From assembly GCF_002575655.3 (NCBI RefSeq), contig NC_053040.3, positions 154,629,148 to 154,693,147 of the forward strand: 64,000 nt of DNA, in the 5' to 3' direction. The notes under the pieces are model-generated. The model saw nothing but the letters and a program-made list of their open reading frames with translations. It was not told the DNA's origin and did no database searches. A program made the translations under genes and the position numbers. This document shows positions 1 through 12,196 of the stretch, one piece after another (positions within the stretch are counted from its first letter, which is position 1; each line of letters begins with the position of its first letter). Source of the DNA: Aegilops tauschii subsp. strangulata. Its lineage: Eukaryota > Streptophyta > Magnoliopsida > Poales > Poaceae.

Positions 1-582
1 ATTCAAGTAATCATTCTAGGAAGAACGTTTGCGCCAATTACGGAACCCATAAGATTGGTTTTCGAAGCACCAACTTGGAGTTTAGGGAAGAGCATGGCCG
101 CACACATCGCCATGGGACGCATTGGAGAAGTCTATCACCAGGAGCTTAAGGATACAGTTTATCAAATTTGTGGACGTCGAGACGCGCAATGGGAGATGAT
201 CAAGACCAAGAAGGATGGATCAATTGCAGCTTTCATCCAGGAGCAGAACCAACATATTCGTCGCCAGGAGAATTAGATGTGCACGGACAAGGAAGAACTG
301 AAGAAGGCATTCACGAAGATCAAGGAACTCCAAGAAGAACTCAAGACTACACACGAAGATTATCTGGAGGAAATCAACGCACTAGTCGGGAAGATTGACG
401 ACCTGGAGAATAAGATTGGAACATTCATGGGAAATCCAGTGCCTAAAGCAGAAGTCGACGAATGCACTTGCCCGGATAACTACATCATCATCGACGACAC
501 CGACTCGGAACCAAGTGAAGACGAATGGATTGATGAAGCTGGAGCAGACATCATGGAGTCTTCAACGGATCAGAATTTCTAG
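1..582 (+). pseudogene. Extra ORF upstream of gag in Tekay-type gypsy element (5' end outside window)
   Basis: The frame is open from base 1 to the TAG at 274-276 and continues in the same frame, starting with ATG at 277, to the stop at 580-582. It therefore looks like one protein of at least 193 residues interrupted by a single amber codon. The second half is charged and rich in Lys/Glu, with heptad-like spacing that suggests a coiled coil (277-430), followed by an acidic Asp/Glu-rich tail (about 480-560). It lies 200 bases before the gag ATG and on the same strand. Rice relatives of this chromovirus lineage (RIRE3/RIRE10 type) are known to carry an additional ORF between the 5' LTR and gag, and I infer this is its counterpart. 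Its function is unknown. It could also be two separate short ORFs, but codon style and composition are continuous across the stop. Confidence 0.55.
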
Positions 583-782
583 TAGACTACCATATCAGTA
601 GTAGTTTTTCCCCCATTTAGTAGTATAGCTCAAGCACTTTGTAACGCTAGTTAGATCGATTGTTTTGCCTTGTTTGGATTGATTGAGTGATATTGATTGA
701 ATTTGTCTCATGAGCATATGGGTAGTGTTTTCTCTCTAGACCTCATTCTATTCTTAATTCTCATCTTTTCTAAACCTATCAG

Positions 783-3700
783 ATGCCTCCGAGACACGAC
801 CCCGGATTTGTTTTCCCGCCAGAGATCACCCAGTTGATTCAGCAACAGAATGCCCTGATGCAAGTGTTAGTTCAAAACCAAGGCAACAACAACAACAACA
901 ACAACAACCCACCGCCACCACCACCTGTTGATCACTTAGCCCGTTTCTTAAGGCTAAACCCGCCGGTGTTTTCCAGTAGCACCGAGCCGATTGTAGCAGA
1001 TGATTGGCTCCGCAAAGTTGGAAGGGAGTTGACCACTGCAGGATGCACAGATGCGGAAAGAGTGCGTTTTGCCGCACATCAGCTTGATGGACCCGCAGCA
1101 TCATGGTGGGAGAATTATACAGCCACGCACCCTATTGACACTGTCACATGGGACCAGTTTCAGCAAGCTTTCCGTACAGCTCATGTTTCAGTAGGAGCTA
1201 TGGCTATGAAGAAGCGTGAGTTTCGCAGCCTACGCCAAGGAGGACGCACCGTAGGCCAGTATGTGGAAGATTTCAGTAAGTTAGCACGTTATGCACCAGA
1301 TGACGTTGCTACGGATGCAGCCAAGCAGGAGAAGTTTCTGGAAGGATTGAATGATGAGCTGAGTATGCAGTTGATGGTAGCAACTTTCAACAACTACCAG
1401 GAGCTGGTAGATAGAGCTCTCATGATAGAAGGGAAGCAACAGCAGATTGAAAACCGCAAGAGGAAGTATGGACAAGGGAAGTATAATTCTGGAGCCCAGC
1501 AGAAGCCACGATTTACCCCGAAGCCGGGAGGACAGTTTCAGCATACCCATGGAGGAGGAAGTTCGCACAACCATAATGGCTCCAAGAATGGTAATGGGAA
1601 TGGAGGAGGAAACGGACAGAACCGCACCAACCCATCTACCCCAACCAAGAGAGATCTAAGTCACATTACTTGTTTCAAGTGCCAGAAGACGGGACATTAT
1701 GCAACTGATTGTCCCGAAGCCCAAAATGGAAACGGCAATGGAAGCTCTGGGAAGAAGCCGAACCCGTTCAACAAAGGACATGTGAACCACGTGAGCGTGG
1801 AGGAGATTGAAGCTCAGCCTGATGCAGTAATAGGTAAGTTTTTGGTTAAGTCATTTACTGCAACTGTTCTTTTCGATACTGGTGCATCGCATTCATACAT
1901 ATCAAGGGGATTCGTAAACAAGTTTAAGATGTCCACCCAAGTTCTCAAAAGCCCCATGATAGTAACCTGGCCAGGAGCAGAGTATATGGCCACCCAAGGA
2001 TGTTTTAAGACACCGTTGGCCATTGGAAGGCATGTTTTCCCCACAGACCTCATTGTTTTGGAATCGCAAGGCTTGGATGTGATTTTGGGAATGGATTGGC
2101 TATCGTTGTATGGAGGAAACATCGATTGTGCCAGCAAGACTATTTTGCTTACCACCCCGGAAGGAAAAAGGATCAAGTATGTATCCAGGCATATGCCGAA
2201 GAGGACTCAAGTGAATTCCTTATCAGGAGTTGTACAGGAGGAAGTACCAGTGGTGAAGGATTATCCGGATGTATTTCCAGAAGAGTTGCCAGGCATGCCA
2301 CCAGATAGAGACATTGAGTTTTTGATTGAACTTTTGCCAGGCACAGGGCCAATATCTAAGAGACCGTACAGGATGCCCGCAAAGGATTTGGAGGAAATTA
2401 AGAAGCAGATCAAGGAGTTACTGGATAAAGGCTATATTCGCCCAAGTTCGTCACCTTGGGGATCACCAGTACTTCTAGTGGAGAAGAAAGATGGATCACT
2501 AAGGATGGTTGTTGATTACCGAGGATTGAATGAAGTGACCATCAAAAATAAGTACCCACTGCCAATGATCAATGATTTGTTTGACCGCCTGCAAGGAGCT
2601 AAAGTATTTTCCAAGATCGATCTACGATCAGGATACCATCAGTTAAAGATTCGAGAGCAGGATATACCCAAGACAGCATTTACCACCAGATATGGATGGT
2701 ATGAGTATACCGTTATGTCATTTGGACTGACTAACGCACCGGCCTATTTCATGAACCTGATGAACAAAGTGTTTATGGAGTTTTTGGATAAGTTCGTCGT
2801 GGTGTTCATTGATGATATTTTAATCTTTTCCAAGGATGAAGAAGAGCATGAGGAGCATTTACGATTGGTACTTGAGAAGCTCAGGGAACATCAGTTATAT
2901 GCCAAGTTCAGCAAATGTGAGTTTTGGTTGAAGAAAGTTGGATTCCTTGGACATGTTATTTCTGGAGAAGGAATAGCAGTAGACCCTGCCAAGGTTGACA
3001 CAGTGACAAGTTGGGAATCGCCCACTACAGTTGGAGAAATCCGGAGTTTTCTTGGACTCGCAGGATACTACCGGAGATTTATGGAAAATTTCTCAAGGAT
3101 TGCCAAGCCCATGACTGAGCTATTGAAGAAGGACACCAAATTCAATTGGACTGAGGAATGTGAAGCTAGTTTCCAGGAGTTGAAGAAACGATTGGTTACA
3201 TCACCAGTGTTGATTCTGCCAGATCAACGCAAGGATTATGAAGTTTATTGCGACGCTTCTCGTCGAGGACTTGGAGCAGTGCTTATGCAGGAAGGAAGAG
3301 TTGTTTCGTATGCTTCACGACAAATTAAACCCCATGAGAAGAATTATGCTACACATGATTTGGAATTAGCAGCCGTGGTGCATGCATTGAAGACATGGAG
3401 ACATTTTCTCATTGGAAACCATTGTGAGGTGTACACAGATCACAAGAGTTTGAAGTACATTTTCACGCAGAAGGAGTTAAACCTCAGACAGAGGAGATGG
3501 TTGGAGCTCATCAAAGACTATGATATGAGATTGCATTATCACCCCGGAAAGGCTAACGTATTAGCAGACGCGTTGAGCCGCAAGAGTCATGTCAACACCC
3601 TCATGACAGGAGAGTTACCTCAGGAGTTAGCCGAGGACATACGTGAGCTATGTTTGGAGATAGTCCCTAGAGGCTATTTAGCGACATTGGAGATTCAGTC

Positions 3701-5180
3701 TACCTTGATGGAAAAGATCAGAGAAGCTCAGAAGACAGACAAGGAGATTGAAGAGATAAAAGAGAAGATGAGCAAAGGAAAAGCCAAGGGATTTCGTGAG
3801 GATGAGCACGATACCTTATGGTTCGAGGACCGTGTATATGTGCCAAATGATCCGGAGATCAGAAAGTTGATTTTTCAAGAAGCCCATGATTCACTATACT
3901 CGATTCACCCAGGGAATACCAAGATGTATTTGGATTTGAAGAATACTTTCTGGTGGACCGGAATGAAGAAGGATATTGCGGAGTTTGTAGCAGTTTGTGA
4001 TGTATGTCAGAGAGTGAAGGCAGAGCATCAGAAGCCAGCAGGATTGCTACAGCCATTGCCGATACCCGAATGGAAGTGGGATAAAATAGGCATGGATTTT
4101 ATCACAGAATTACCCAGGACTCGTTCAGGCTATGACTCGATATGGGTTGTAGTCGACCGTTTGACGAAAGTGGCTCATTTCATTCCAGTGAAGACCACTT
4201 ACACCAGTGCTAAGTTGGCAAAGATATACATGACCAGGATAGTATGTTTGCATGGAGTTCCGAGGACCATTGTATCAGACAGAGGAACCCAATTTACCTT
4301 GAAGTTTTGGAAGCAGTTACATGAAACATTGGGAACCAGGCTGGAATTTAGTACAACATTTCACCCGCAGACAGATGGACAGACCGAGAGAGTCAACCAG
4401 ATTTTGGAGGACATGTTGAGAGCATGTGCGCTAGATTATGGATCAAGTTGGGACGACAATTTGCCATATGCGGAGTTTTCATATAACAACAGTTATCAAA
4501 CCAGTTTGAAGATGGCCCCTTTCGAAGCTTTGTACGGAAGGAGGTGTAGAACACCGTTGTTGTGGGACGAAGTTGGAGACCGTCAGTTGTTTGGACCAGA
4601 TTTGATTAAGGAGTCTGAACAGAAAGTGAAGTTGATTCGCGATAGGCTCAAGGTAGCCCAGTCCAGGCAGAAGAGTTATGCTGATTCTAAACGCAAGGAG
4701 ACAGTTCACGAAATCGGAGACAGAGTGTATCTTCGAGTATCACCACTACGAGGAGTAAAGCGCTTTGGAGTTAAGGGAAAGTTAGCGCCTCGTTTTATTG
4801 GACCATACAGAGTGTTGGAACGTATGGGAGAAGTTGCCTACAAGCTGGAATTGCCCGATGGATTGTCTGAAGTTCATGATGTATTCCATGTTTCGCAGTT
4901 GAAGAAGTGCCACGCAGAGATGGCTGAGATACCACTGAGAGATACTGTGCCACTGGAAGCGCTTCAGTTGGAAAGTGATTTGACCTATGAAGAGAAGCCA
5001 GTTAAGATTCTCGAGTATGCCAGCCGAGTTACCCGCAGCAAGGTTATCAAGTTTTGCAAAGTCCAGTGGAGTCACCACACCGAAGATGAGGCCACCTGGG
5101 AGCGAGAGGAAGATCTACGGAAAAACCACTCCCACCTGTTTTCTAACCAACCCGAATCTCGAGGGCGAGATTCATCTTAA
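783..5180 (+). CDS. Ty3/gypsy chromovirus (Tekay-type) gag-pol polyprotein
   Basis: A single uninterrupted frame of 1465 residues encodes the retrotransposon capsid and all enzymes. In order: gag with an Asn/Pro-rich start; a CCHC zinc knuckle near residue 296 ([14 protein letters not shown]); an aspartic protease with DTGA near 365; reverse transcriptase with FIDD near 676; RNase H beginning near 820 ([10 protein letters not shown]). Integrase follows, with an HHCC zinc finger at about 1041-1075 and DDE acidic residues near 1104 (MDF), 1165 (SDRGTQF) and 1201 (QTERVNQ). A chromodomain-like segment at about 1405-1445 ends in a WERE-type motif. Domain order and length match chromoviruses, and the RT and chromodomain style are those of the Tekay/Del lineage. 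No stop or frameshift is visible, so the element may be young. The start was chosen because it is the first ATG of the long frame, after a non-coding gap of 200 bases. Confidence 0.95.
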   Translation: MPPRHDPGFVFPPEITQLIQQQNALMQVLVQNQGNNNNNNNNPPPPPPVDHLARFLRLNPPVFSSSTEPIVADDWLRKVGRELTTAGCTDAERVRFAAHQLDGPAASWWENYTATHPIDTVTWDQFQQAFRTAHVSVGAMAMKKREFRSLRQGGRTVGQYVEDFSKLARYAPDDVATDAAKQEKFLEGLNDELSMQLMVATFNNYQELVDRALMIEGKQQQIENRKRKYGQGKYNSGAQQKPRFTPKPGGQFQHTHGGGSSHNHNGSKNGNGNGGGNGQNRTNPSTPTKRDLSHITCFKCQKTGHYATDCPEAQNGNGNGSSGKKPNPFNKGHVNHVSVEEIEAQPDAVIGKFLVKSFTATVLFDTGASHSYISRGFVNKFKMSTQVLKSPMIVTWPGAEYMATQGCFKTPLAIGRHVFPTDLIVLESQGLDVILGMDWLSLYGGNIDCASKTILLTTPEGKRIKYVSRHMPKRTQVNSLSGVVQEEVPVVKDYPDVFPEELPGMPPDRDIEFLIELLPGTGPISKRPYRMPAKDLEEIKKQIKELLDKGYIRPSSSPWGSPVLLVEKKDGSLRMVVDYRGLNEVTIKNKYPLPMINDLFDRLQGAKVFSKIDLRSGYHQLKIREQDIPKTAFTTRYGWYEYTVMSFGLTNAPAYFMNLMNKVFMEFLDKFVVVFIDDILIFSKDEEEHEEHLRLVLEKLREHQLYAKFSKCEFWLKKVGFLGHVISGEGIAVDPAKVDTVTSWESPTTVGEIRSFLGLAGYYRRFMENFSRIAKPMTELLKKDTKFNWTEECEASFQELKKRLVTSPVLILPDQRKDYEVYCDASRRGLGAVLMQEGRVVSYASRQIKPHEKNYATHDLELAAVVHALKTWRHFLIGNHCEVYTDHKSLKYIFTQKELNLRQRRWLELIKDYDMRLHYHPGKANVLADALSRKSHVNTLMTGELPQELAEDIRELCLEIVPRGYLATLEIQSTLMEKIREAQKTDKEIEEIKEKMSKGKAKGFREDEHDTLWFEDRVYVPNDPEIRKLIFQEAHDSLYSIHPGNTKMYLDLKNTFWWTGMKKDIAEFVAVCDVCQRVKAEHQKPAGLLQPLPIPEWKWDKIGMDFITELPRTRSGYDSIWVVVDRLTKVAHFIPVKTTYTSAKLAKIYMTRIVCLHGVPRTIVSDRGTQFTLKFWKQLHETLGTRLEFSTTFHPQTDGQTERVNQILEDMLRACALDYGSSWDDNLPYAEFSYNNSYQTSLKMAPFEALYGRRCRTPLLWDEVGDRQLFGPDLIKESEQKVKLIRDRLKVAQSRQKSYADSKRKETVHEIGDRVYLRVSPLRGVKRFGVKGKLAPRFIGPYRVLERMGEVAYKLELPDGLSEVHDVFHVSQLKKCHAEMAEIPLRDTVPLEALQLESDLTYEEKPVKILEYASRVTRSKVIKFCKVQWSHHTEDEATWEREEDLRKNHSHLFSNQPESRGRDSS

Positions 5181-5192
5181 GGGGGGTAGGTT
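5178..5192 (+). other. Polypurine tract of the Tekay-type element
   Basis: A purine run (AAGGGGGGTAGG) lies directly after the polyprotein stop and ends two bases before the TG that opens the 3' LTR. This is the expected plus-strand primer position. Confidence 0.8.
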
Positions 5193-7932
5193 TGTAACAT
5201 CCCAAATTTTCAATTTGGAATGTTATACATAGATCATCATTTGCATATCATGTTTTGTTGCATTTTGACAAATCCTCGATAAATTCTAAGCAACTCAAGG
5301 ACCCTTAGAGAGAGTTGGGGATTTTCTCGAATTTTCTTATTTGATTTTTCAAACGAGGATTGGGATTTTTAATTATTTTTCTCTCCGGAAAAATATTTCT
5401 TTTTAAATAAACAAGAGGAGGAAATATGACTTCTCCAAAATATTGAAATACTGGAGGAAAAATGTTAAAAATCATTATTTGGAATTTATTGGATTTTTAT
5501 TTGCAATTTTTATTGCATTTAAAAATATGCATGTTTTCAAAATATTTATTTGTGATTTTAAAAATGTTCACCCTATTCTAGATTTTCTAACTAGACGGGG
5601 AAAATTTATTTCATATTTTTCTGATTTTTATTTATTTTTCTACGCAATATTTTCCGCGGAACATATTTAAAAAAAATAAAAATACGCGCCCGCGCCGACT
5701 GGGCCGAGCCCAGCCGACGGCCCGCCCGCGACCTCTCCTTCCTCCCCACGACGCCGCTGGAGTCCGGGAGCGCCACGACGCCGTCGCCGCCTCAGTGCCC
5801 CCTTCCCCAAGCCCCCTAGCCCCCCCTCCATATATACCCCCCCTCCGTTTTCGCCACCATCGCCGCCGGAGGACCCGCCCGCCGCCGCCGCATCTAGCCG
5901 CCCGCCTTTTGCCTCGCCGCCGCCGCCGGAGCCCCGCCCCCTCGCCGCCGGAGCCGCCCCCCGCCCCCCCCCCCCCCCGAGCCCGCACCCCGCCGCCCCT
6001 CGCGCCGAGCCGGGAGCCCCGCCGGAGCCCCTCGCCGGAGAAGCCCGACGAGGTACTGCCCGTCCGTTGTGACCGGTTTTCTGAAAAAAAAACCTTTTGT
6101 TTAAAAAAAACCCTAGATCGGTTTTTTTCGGTTTTCTTATTTCACGAGCGTTCACCGAACCGTTCGTTTTAACGAACGCGTTCATCGGTTTTTCTCTGTT
6201 AACGAACGTCCGTTATTTAACCGTTCGTCCGTTTTTCTTTTTCGTCGGATTTTTCTCGTTATTTTCTCAGATTCGATTTCTTATCGAATTTTCGAATCTG
6301 TTTAACTTTTCGCTCGTTTATCGGAATCATGTGATTCAAGCGCCTAGAGTTTCATCTCGAAATTCTCTTTCCGTTTAACCTACTCAAACAAGTTTTTGCT
6401 ACAGTAAAATTTGACCTAGATCCAGATTAGCAAACAAAGTTTCTTTCTTTCGCCGTTTGACTTTCGTTGCTTCTTTCGAGTTGATTCTTTTTGCAAACCG
6501 GAGTTCTTAAGTTGAACTTTCTGGTTGGATCTTTCATTCGAGTTTTACCTGTGCATTAGATGAGTACTGATTGTATGCTTGTTTGTTTGCGATAGAGTAC
6601 CCGGAGTGTGCCGCTTGTTACTTCGACTCGCTAGGTTTTGCGGATCATCAGCAAGGCAAGTAACACTTTGATCATACCCCGTTCATACCCAGTTTTATTG
6701 CATTAGATCTCTTTCCTCAAACACATTGCATTATTAGGATCTAATTAAACTGTGGGTATTGGGAAGTAGTTGAGGTAGTACCTATTACCTGTTCTTTATC
6801 AAACCCTTGGGAGTTACTTCTACGTTGCTTTTATTATTGCCATGCTATGCGTAGACGTGGATTGGGTTTGAGAGATATCCATGACAGATGTGAGATTGTT
6901 TAATAATGGTTCAACTTAAGGTGGCAACTAAAAACTCACATCTGGGTGGATTGAGGCACCTGGAGAACCCAGTGTTGTCTGTATGTATAAGGTCCGCCAC
7001 CCAGGCTCAAAGGGATCATGAGATTATTCATGCTAGAAACTTCCGTGTGCAGCCGCAAGCTATTATGGGCTCTAGCATAGCTGAGTAGGTTACAGGATCT
7101 CTTGAAGAGGTGGACTAGCAGATGTAGGGGAAAGTAGGTGTACCGGTCCATCCAGAGTAGAGAGTGATTGTTTTTGAAAGACTGTGTCTCGGTCATCCGT
7201 TTCTCAAACATCATGTAGTGCGAGAATCAAGCGGAGGCGATCGAGTCTTGTGGGGAAAAGTGCACAAACCTCTGCAGAGTGTACAAACTGATCATGATTA
7301 GCCGTGTCCCCGGTTATGGACAACTTGAGTATCTAGTACCTGGATTATCATTTGAATCTCATCACCGTGATACTTATAATTAATTTTGTTGGGTTAATGA
7401 TGTTACTTAATTGGGATTGAGTTGGAGGTACCTTCTCAATGTTTCAACCACCATGATAGTTAAATAAAATTTATTCCTTTGCAGTAGGATAAAATTGGCT
7501 TTTCGCAAAAATTGTAGCCATAGAGCTTTCCACCAGCCATATATGCATGTAGTATAGCCTTATCATTGTTCATTGCTCTCTATGTGTTGCTTTGCCAGCA
7601 TATTCTATGTGCTGACCCGTTTCGGGCTGCAACGTTTCATGTTGCAGACTTTTCAGACGACGAGTAAGGTGCCTTAGGTCGTGGTCTTATACTCAGTGAT
7701 GCCGCTGGAGTTGACGGACTCACTTATCTTCCAAGTCTTCCGCTGTTATCGTTATTAGATGGCCTTAAGCCATGTTTATTATACTTAATCTCTTTGGAGA
7801 TATTCGATGTAATAAGTGTGTGATTGCTACTCTGTTATAAATCCTCCATTTGTACTGTGCGTGTCAGCATTACTGATCCAGGGATGACACTGGTGCACAA
7901 CAGCACAGGCCATTTGAGGTCTGGTCGCTACA
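5193..7932 (+). repeat. 3' LTR of Tekay-type gypsy element
   Basis: It starts with TGTAACATCCC just after the polypurine tract and ends with CGCTACA, where homology to the interrupted Athila-like element resumes at 7933. The length of 2740 bp suits the long LTRs of this lineage. It contains an AT-rich first part, a very GC-rich block at about 5680-6060 with (CCG)n runs, a poly-C tract near 5965, and a TATATA at 5831-5836 that could be the LTR core promoter. The ORFs in the GC block are low-complexity artefacts. The 5' LTR is outside the window, so identity between LTRs cannot be judged. Confidence 0.85.
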
Positions 7933-8161
7933 GAATATAAATGTAATGTCGGTGAGAAATATGTACTCCCCCAAGCTTAGGCTTTTGGCCTAAGTTGGTC
8001 TATGGCCACGGATGGCCTGGTGGATGTCCATAGTTGTAGTTGGGGTCGTACTGATAAGCAGCGGCTATTGCATCGTGGGCTGCAGCTTGGAGGCGAGCTG
8101 CCCTCGCCCTCCTTTCGTACTCGTTCGCCTCCTCTCTGGTTATAAAATGTCTCCCCTTTGC

Positions 8162-9024
8162 CTAAAAGTCAAAGAGAGTAGGGGCAGGGAGAACAATATT
8201 GACGGCGTGACGCCTGTCAAAGATTAGTCGGTACTGGAGAGGTGGTTCATTCCTCTCGACAAGCTGATGGTGAACCATAGCATTAAGGTCTAGATAAGTA
8301 GGAGGCAATTCAATATCATCATCACGTATGGTTACATCAAGAAAATCAGCTAAGCGGGTTGCATAAATTCCACCAAAGAAATCTCCATTAAATCTATTAT
8401 GATGCAACCTACGTGCAACAATGGCTCCCAAATTATAAGATTTATCTCCTAACATAGCACTCCTACGAACACTGAGGTCAGGGACACACATGTGACATGC
8501 TTCATCTTTACCATTTATGCACCTACCTATAAAGAGAGCAAAATAATTATAGCAGGAAAATGAATGCTCCCTATGGTAGCTTGTGCTATATCTCTAGATT
8601 CCCCCACAGTTATACTAGCAAGAAATTCTCTAAATTCAGATTTGCGAGGTTCACTAGTACTACCCCATTGTGGAAGTTTGCAAGCAGTGGTAAAATCCTC
8701 TAAGTCCATAGTATAAGAATTTTCATAGAGATCAAACAGGACAGTTTGAGAATTGCGTGAAGATGAAAATTCAAACCTCCTCACAAATGAACTAGTGAGA
8801 TAGTGGTACTGGCGGCACTTTTCTGCCTCGAAGCTCACAAGATCAGCGTTACGCAAATACGCGTTAAATTCTTCCTTGATTCCCGCTCGATCCATAAAGT
8901 CTTCTGAAGGCCATTCACAAGGCCGCATTGGAGCGTTCCTTGGTGGCTCATCATCGGCATCGCGCATTGCGAGCCTGGGTCCTTGCTTCCTTGAAGGACC
9001 ACCTTGGTACATTTTCCTAAACAT
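8162..9024 (-). pseudogene. Second ORF of Athila-like element, broken copy
   Basis: Two overlapping-family fragments (9024-8527 and 8491-8162) line up in order with the intact 341-residue ORF at 55228-56253 of the other copy. A frameshift falls between them around 8500-8530. The first fragment begins MFRKMYQGG and contains the conserved ACKLPQWGS segment; the second begins MCVPDLSV and ends near APTLFDF. A stop replaces the codon after that, so the C-terminal ~50 residues are lost. The product is unknown; in Athila-type elements an additional ORF lies downstream of protease or pol, and it has no recognised enzyme motif here. It sits between the element's protease and its 3' end, on the same strand as gag. 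Confidence 0.75.
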
Positions 9025-9796
9025 ATTTCTTCCTCTGAAAAATTTCTGAAATTTTTAGTAACTTCAAATAAAAGTGAACCAAGCTCAACAAAATTGATAG
9101 CAACTACTCCTACAAGTGCCTAGAGACTATATCATGCATTAGAACTACTTCGAACCATATAAATTTGACATGCAAGCTCAAGAACATGGTCACCTAGGCA
9201 GCACAAATTTGCAATGAATAAAGCACTAGAACAAAAACTAATTGGACTAATGGAGGAGTCACATACCAAGGAACAATCCCCCAAAAGCAGTTTTGTGAGA
9301 GGTGCTTTGAGCAAGGAGATCAAAAATCGCAGCAAAATGAGCTAGAACTCGTGCTTGATCTGGATGGTGATTTTTTTGGGAGGAAGAAGAAGTGTGTGGT
9401 GGCTGGCATAAGTGGAGGGGAGCCACCGTGGGCCCATGAGGCAGGGGGCGCGCCCTGGACCCTCGTGGCCAGGTGCTTTCTCCCCCTGCTGTGATCTCAG
9501 TGCCAGATATTCTCAAATATTCCAGAAAAAATCATATTTTAATTTCAGGGCATTTGGAGAACTTTTATTTTCGGGGTGTTTTTATATTGCATAGATAAAT
9601 TAGAAAACAGACAGAAAAATACTAATTTTACTTTATTTCAACTAAATAACAGAAAGTAGAGAGAGGGTACAGAAGGTTGTGCCTTATAGTTTCATCCATC
9701 TCATGCTCATGAAAAGGAATCCACTAACAAGGTTGATCAAGTCTTGTTAACAAACTCATTCCGAATAACATGGAACCGGAGAAATTTCGAATAACA

Positions 9797-12118
9797 CTAT
9801 GTTACCTCAACGGGGATATGCACATCCCCTATAATAAGAATATCATATTTCTTCTTGACAGTAGGAAGAGGAAATTCAAAACCTCCAAAAATAATCGATG
9901 GAAATTTTCCAATAGAGTTGGTACTATGAACTTGAGGTTGTTTCCTCGGAAAGTGTACCGTATGCTCATTACCATTAACATGAAAAGTGACATTGCCTTT
10001 GTTGCAATCAATAACAGCCCCTGCAGTATTCAAAAAAGGTCTTCCAAGAATAATAGACATACTATCATCCTCGGGAATATCAAGAATAACAAAGTCCATT
10101 AAAATAGTAACGTTTGCAACTACAACAGGCACGTCCTCACAAATACCGACAGGTATAACAGTTGATTTATCAGCCATTTGCAAAGATATTTCAGTAGGAG
10201 TCAACTTATTCAAGTCAAGTCTACGATATAAAGAGAGAGGCATAACACTAACACCGGCTCCAAGATCACATAAAGCAGTTTTAACATAATTTCTTTTAAT
10301 GGAGCATGGTATAGTGGGTACTCCTGGATCTCCAAGTTTCTTTGGTATTCCACCCTTAAAAGTGTAATTAGCAAGCATGGTGGAAATTTTAGCTTCCGGT
10401 ATCTTTCTTTTATTAGTAACAATTTCTTTCATATACTTAGCATAAGGATTCATTTTGAGCATATCAGTTAATCGCATACGCAAAAAGATAGGTCTAATCA
10501 TTTCAGCAAAGCGCTCAAAATCCTCATCATCCTTTTTCTTGGATGGTTTGGGAGGAAAAGGCATGGGTTTCTGAACCCATGGTTCTCTTTCCTTACCGTG
10601 CTTCCTAGCAACAAAATCTCTCTTATCATAACGTTGATTCTTTGATTGTGGGTTATCAAGATCAACAGCAGGTTCAATTTCTACATCATTATCATTACTA
10701 GGTTGAGCATCATCATGAACATCATCATTAACATTTTTATTAGGTTCATGTTCATTACCAGATTGTGTTTCAGCATCAGAAATAGAAATATCACCTTCAT
10801 CAAATCTATAGAGAGAATTTACCTTTACTACCTGTGTCGGGTTATCAAGACCATGAGTTTCTTCAGTAGGTAATGGATTAAGATCATATATTTCTTCAAT
10901 AGGAGGTAAATTCTTAACATCTTCAGCTTTAATACCCTTTTCTTTCATAGATTTCTTTGCCTCTTGCATATCTTCAGGACTAAGAAATAGAACACCCCTC
11001 TTCTTCGGAGTTGGTTTAGGAATAGGCTCAAGAGTTGGCTCAGGAAGTGTCCAATTATTTTCATTGGTCAACATATTATTCAATAGAATTTCAGCTTCAT
11101 CCGGTGTTCTTTCCCTGAAAACAGAACTAGCACAACTATCCAGGTAATCTCTAGAAGCATCGGTTAGTCCATTATAAAAGATATCAAGTATTCCATTTTT
11201 CTTGAGAGGATGATCAGGCAAGCATTAAGTAATCGGAGAAGCCTCCCCCAAGCTTGTGGGAGACTCTCTTCTTTAATTTGCACAAAATTATATATATCCC
11301 TTAAAGCAGCTTGTTTCTTATGAGCAGGGAAATATTTAGCAGAGAAGCAATAAATCATATCCTGGGGATACGCACACAACCAGGATCAAGAGAATTAAAC
11401 CATATCTTAGCATCACCCTTTAATGAGAACAGAACTATTTTTAGGATATAAAAGTAGTGAGTTCTCTCATCATTAGTGAATAGGGTGGCTATATCATTTA
11501 ATTTAGTAAGATGTGCCACAACAGTTTCAGATTAATAGCCATAAAAAGGATCGATTCAGCCAAAGTAATTATATCAGGATCAATAGCGAATTCATAATCC
11601 TTATCAGTAACAAAGATAGGTGAAGTAGCATAAGCAGGATCATATTTCATTCTAGCATTCAGAGTTTTTTGTTTTAACTTAGCTAATAATTTCTTAAGAT
11701 CACTTCTATCATTGCAAGCAAGAAAGTCTCTTTTAGTTTCTTCATCCATAACATAGCCCTCAGGCACAACAGGCAATTCATATTTATTAGGGGGAGAGTC
11801 TTCATCATCACTATCTTCGATATTATCAGTTTCAATAATTTCATTCTCTCTAGCCCTAGCAAGTTGTTCATCAAGAAATTCACCAAGTGGCACAGTAGTA
11901 TCAAGCATAGAAGTAGTTTCATCATAAGTATCATGCATAGCAGAAGTGGCATCATCAATAACATGCGACATATCAGAATTAATAGCAGAAGCAGGTTTAG
12001 GTGTCGCAAGCTTACTCAAAACAGAAGGTGAATCAAGTGCAGAGCTAGATGGCAGTTCCTTACCTCCCCTCGTAGTTGAGGGATAAATTTTTGTTTTCTC
12101 GTCTTTCAAGTTCTTCAT
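9797..12118 (-). pseudogene. gag-protease of Athila-like element, broken copy
   Basis: The start (MKNLKDEK, 12118) matches the start of the plus-strand copy at 51706. The frame is lost by frameshift near 11560 (after ...ITLAES), again around 11380-11500, and once more near 11220. The last part is open from 11221 to 9797 and holds the aspartic protease with LCDLGAGVSVMP in place of the usual DTG, plus the ILGRPFL segment. Compared with the other copy it lacks 465 bp between two GATATT repeats (junction 10787-10792) but keeps a 33 bp segment missing there. It would encode capsid and protease for particle formation. It is certainly non-functional as it stands. Confidence 0.85.
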
Positions 12119-12167
12119 AGTGACCAGCAGATATAAATCCCAAGTGATTCAAAGAATAGAGCTATGC

Positions 12168-12185
12168 TCCCCGGCAACGGCGCCA
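12168..12185 (-). other. Primer binding site (tRNA-Asp type), Athila-like element
   Basis: On the minus strand the sequence is TGGCGCCGTTGCCGGGGA, the complement of the 3' end of plant tRNA-Asp, as is typical for Athila-lineage elements. It lies 11 bases inside the 5' LTR end; the same 11-base gap recurs in both other Athila-like elements of this window. Confidence 0.85.
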
Positions 12186-12196
12186 GAAAATAGTCT

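Noticed and set aside
5632..6185. ORFs in the GC-rich part of the Tekay LTR
   Set aside because: Products are simple Gly/Arg/Pro repeats from (CCG)n sequence within an LTR.
12168..12185. tRNA-like sequence at the retrotransposon primer sites
   Set aside because: Only the 3' 18 bases complementary to a tRNA are present; there is no cloverleaf, so these are primer binding sites rather than tRNA genes.
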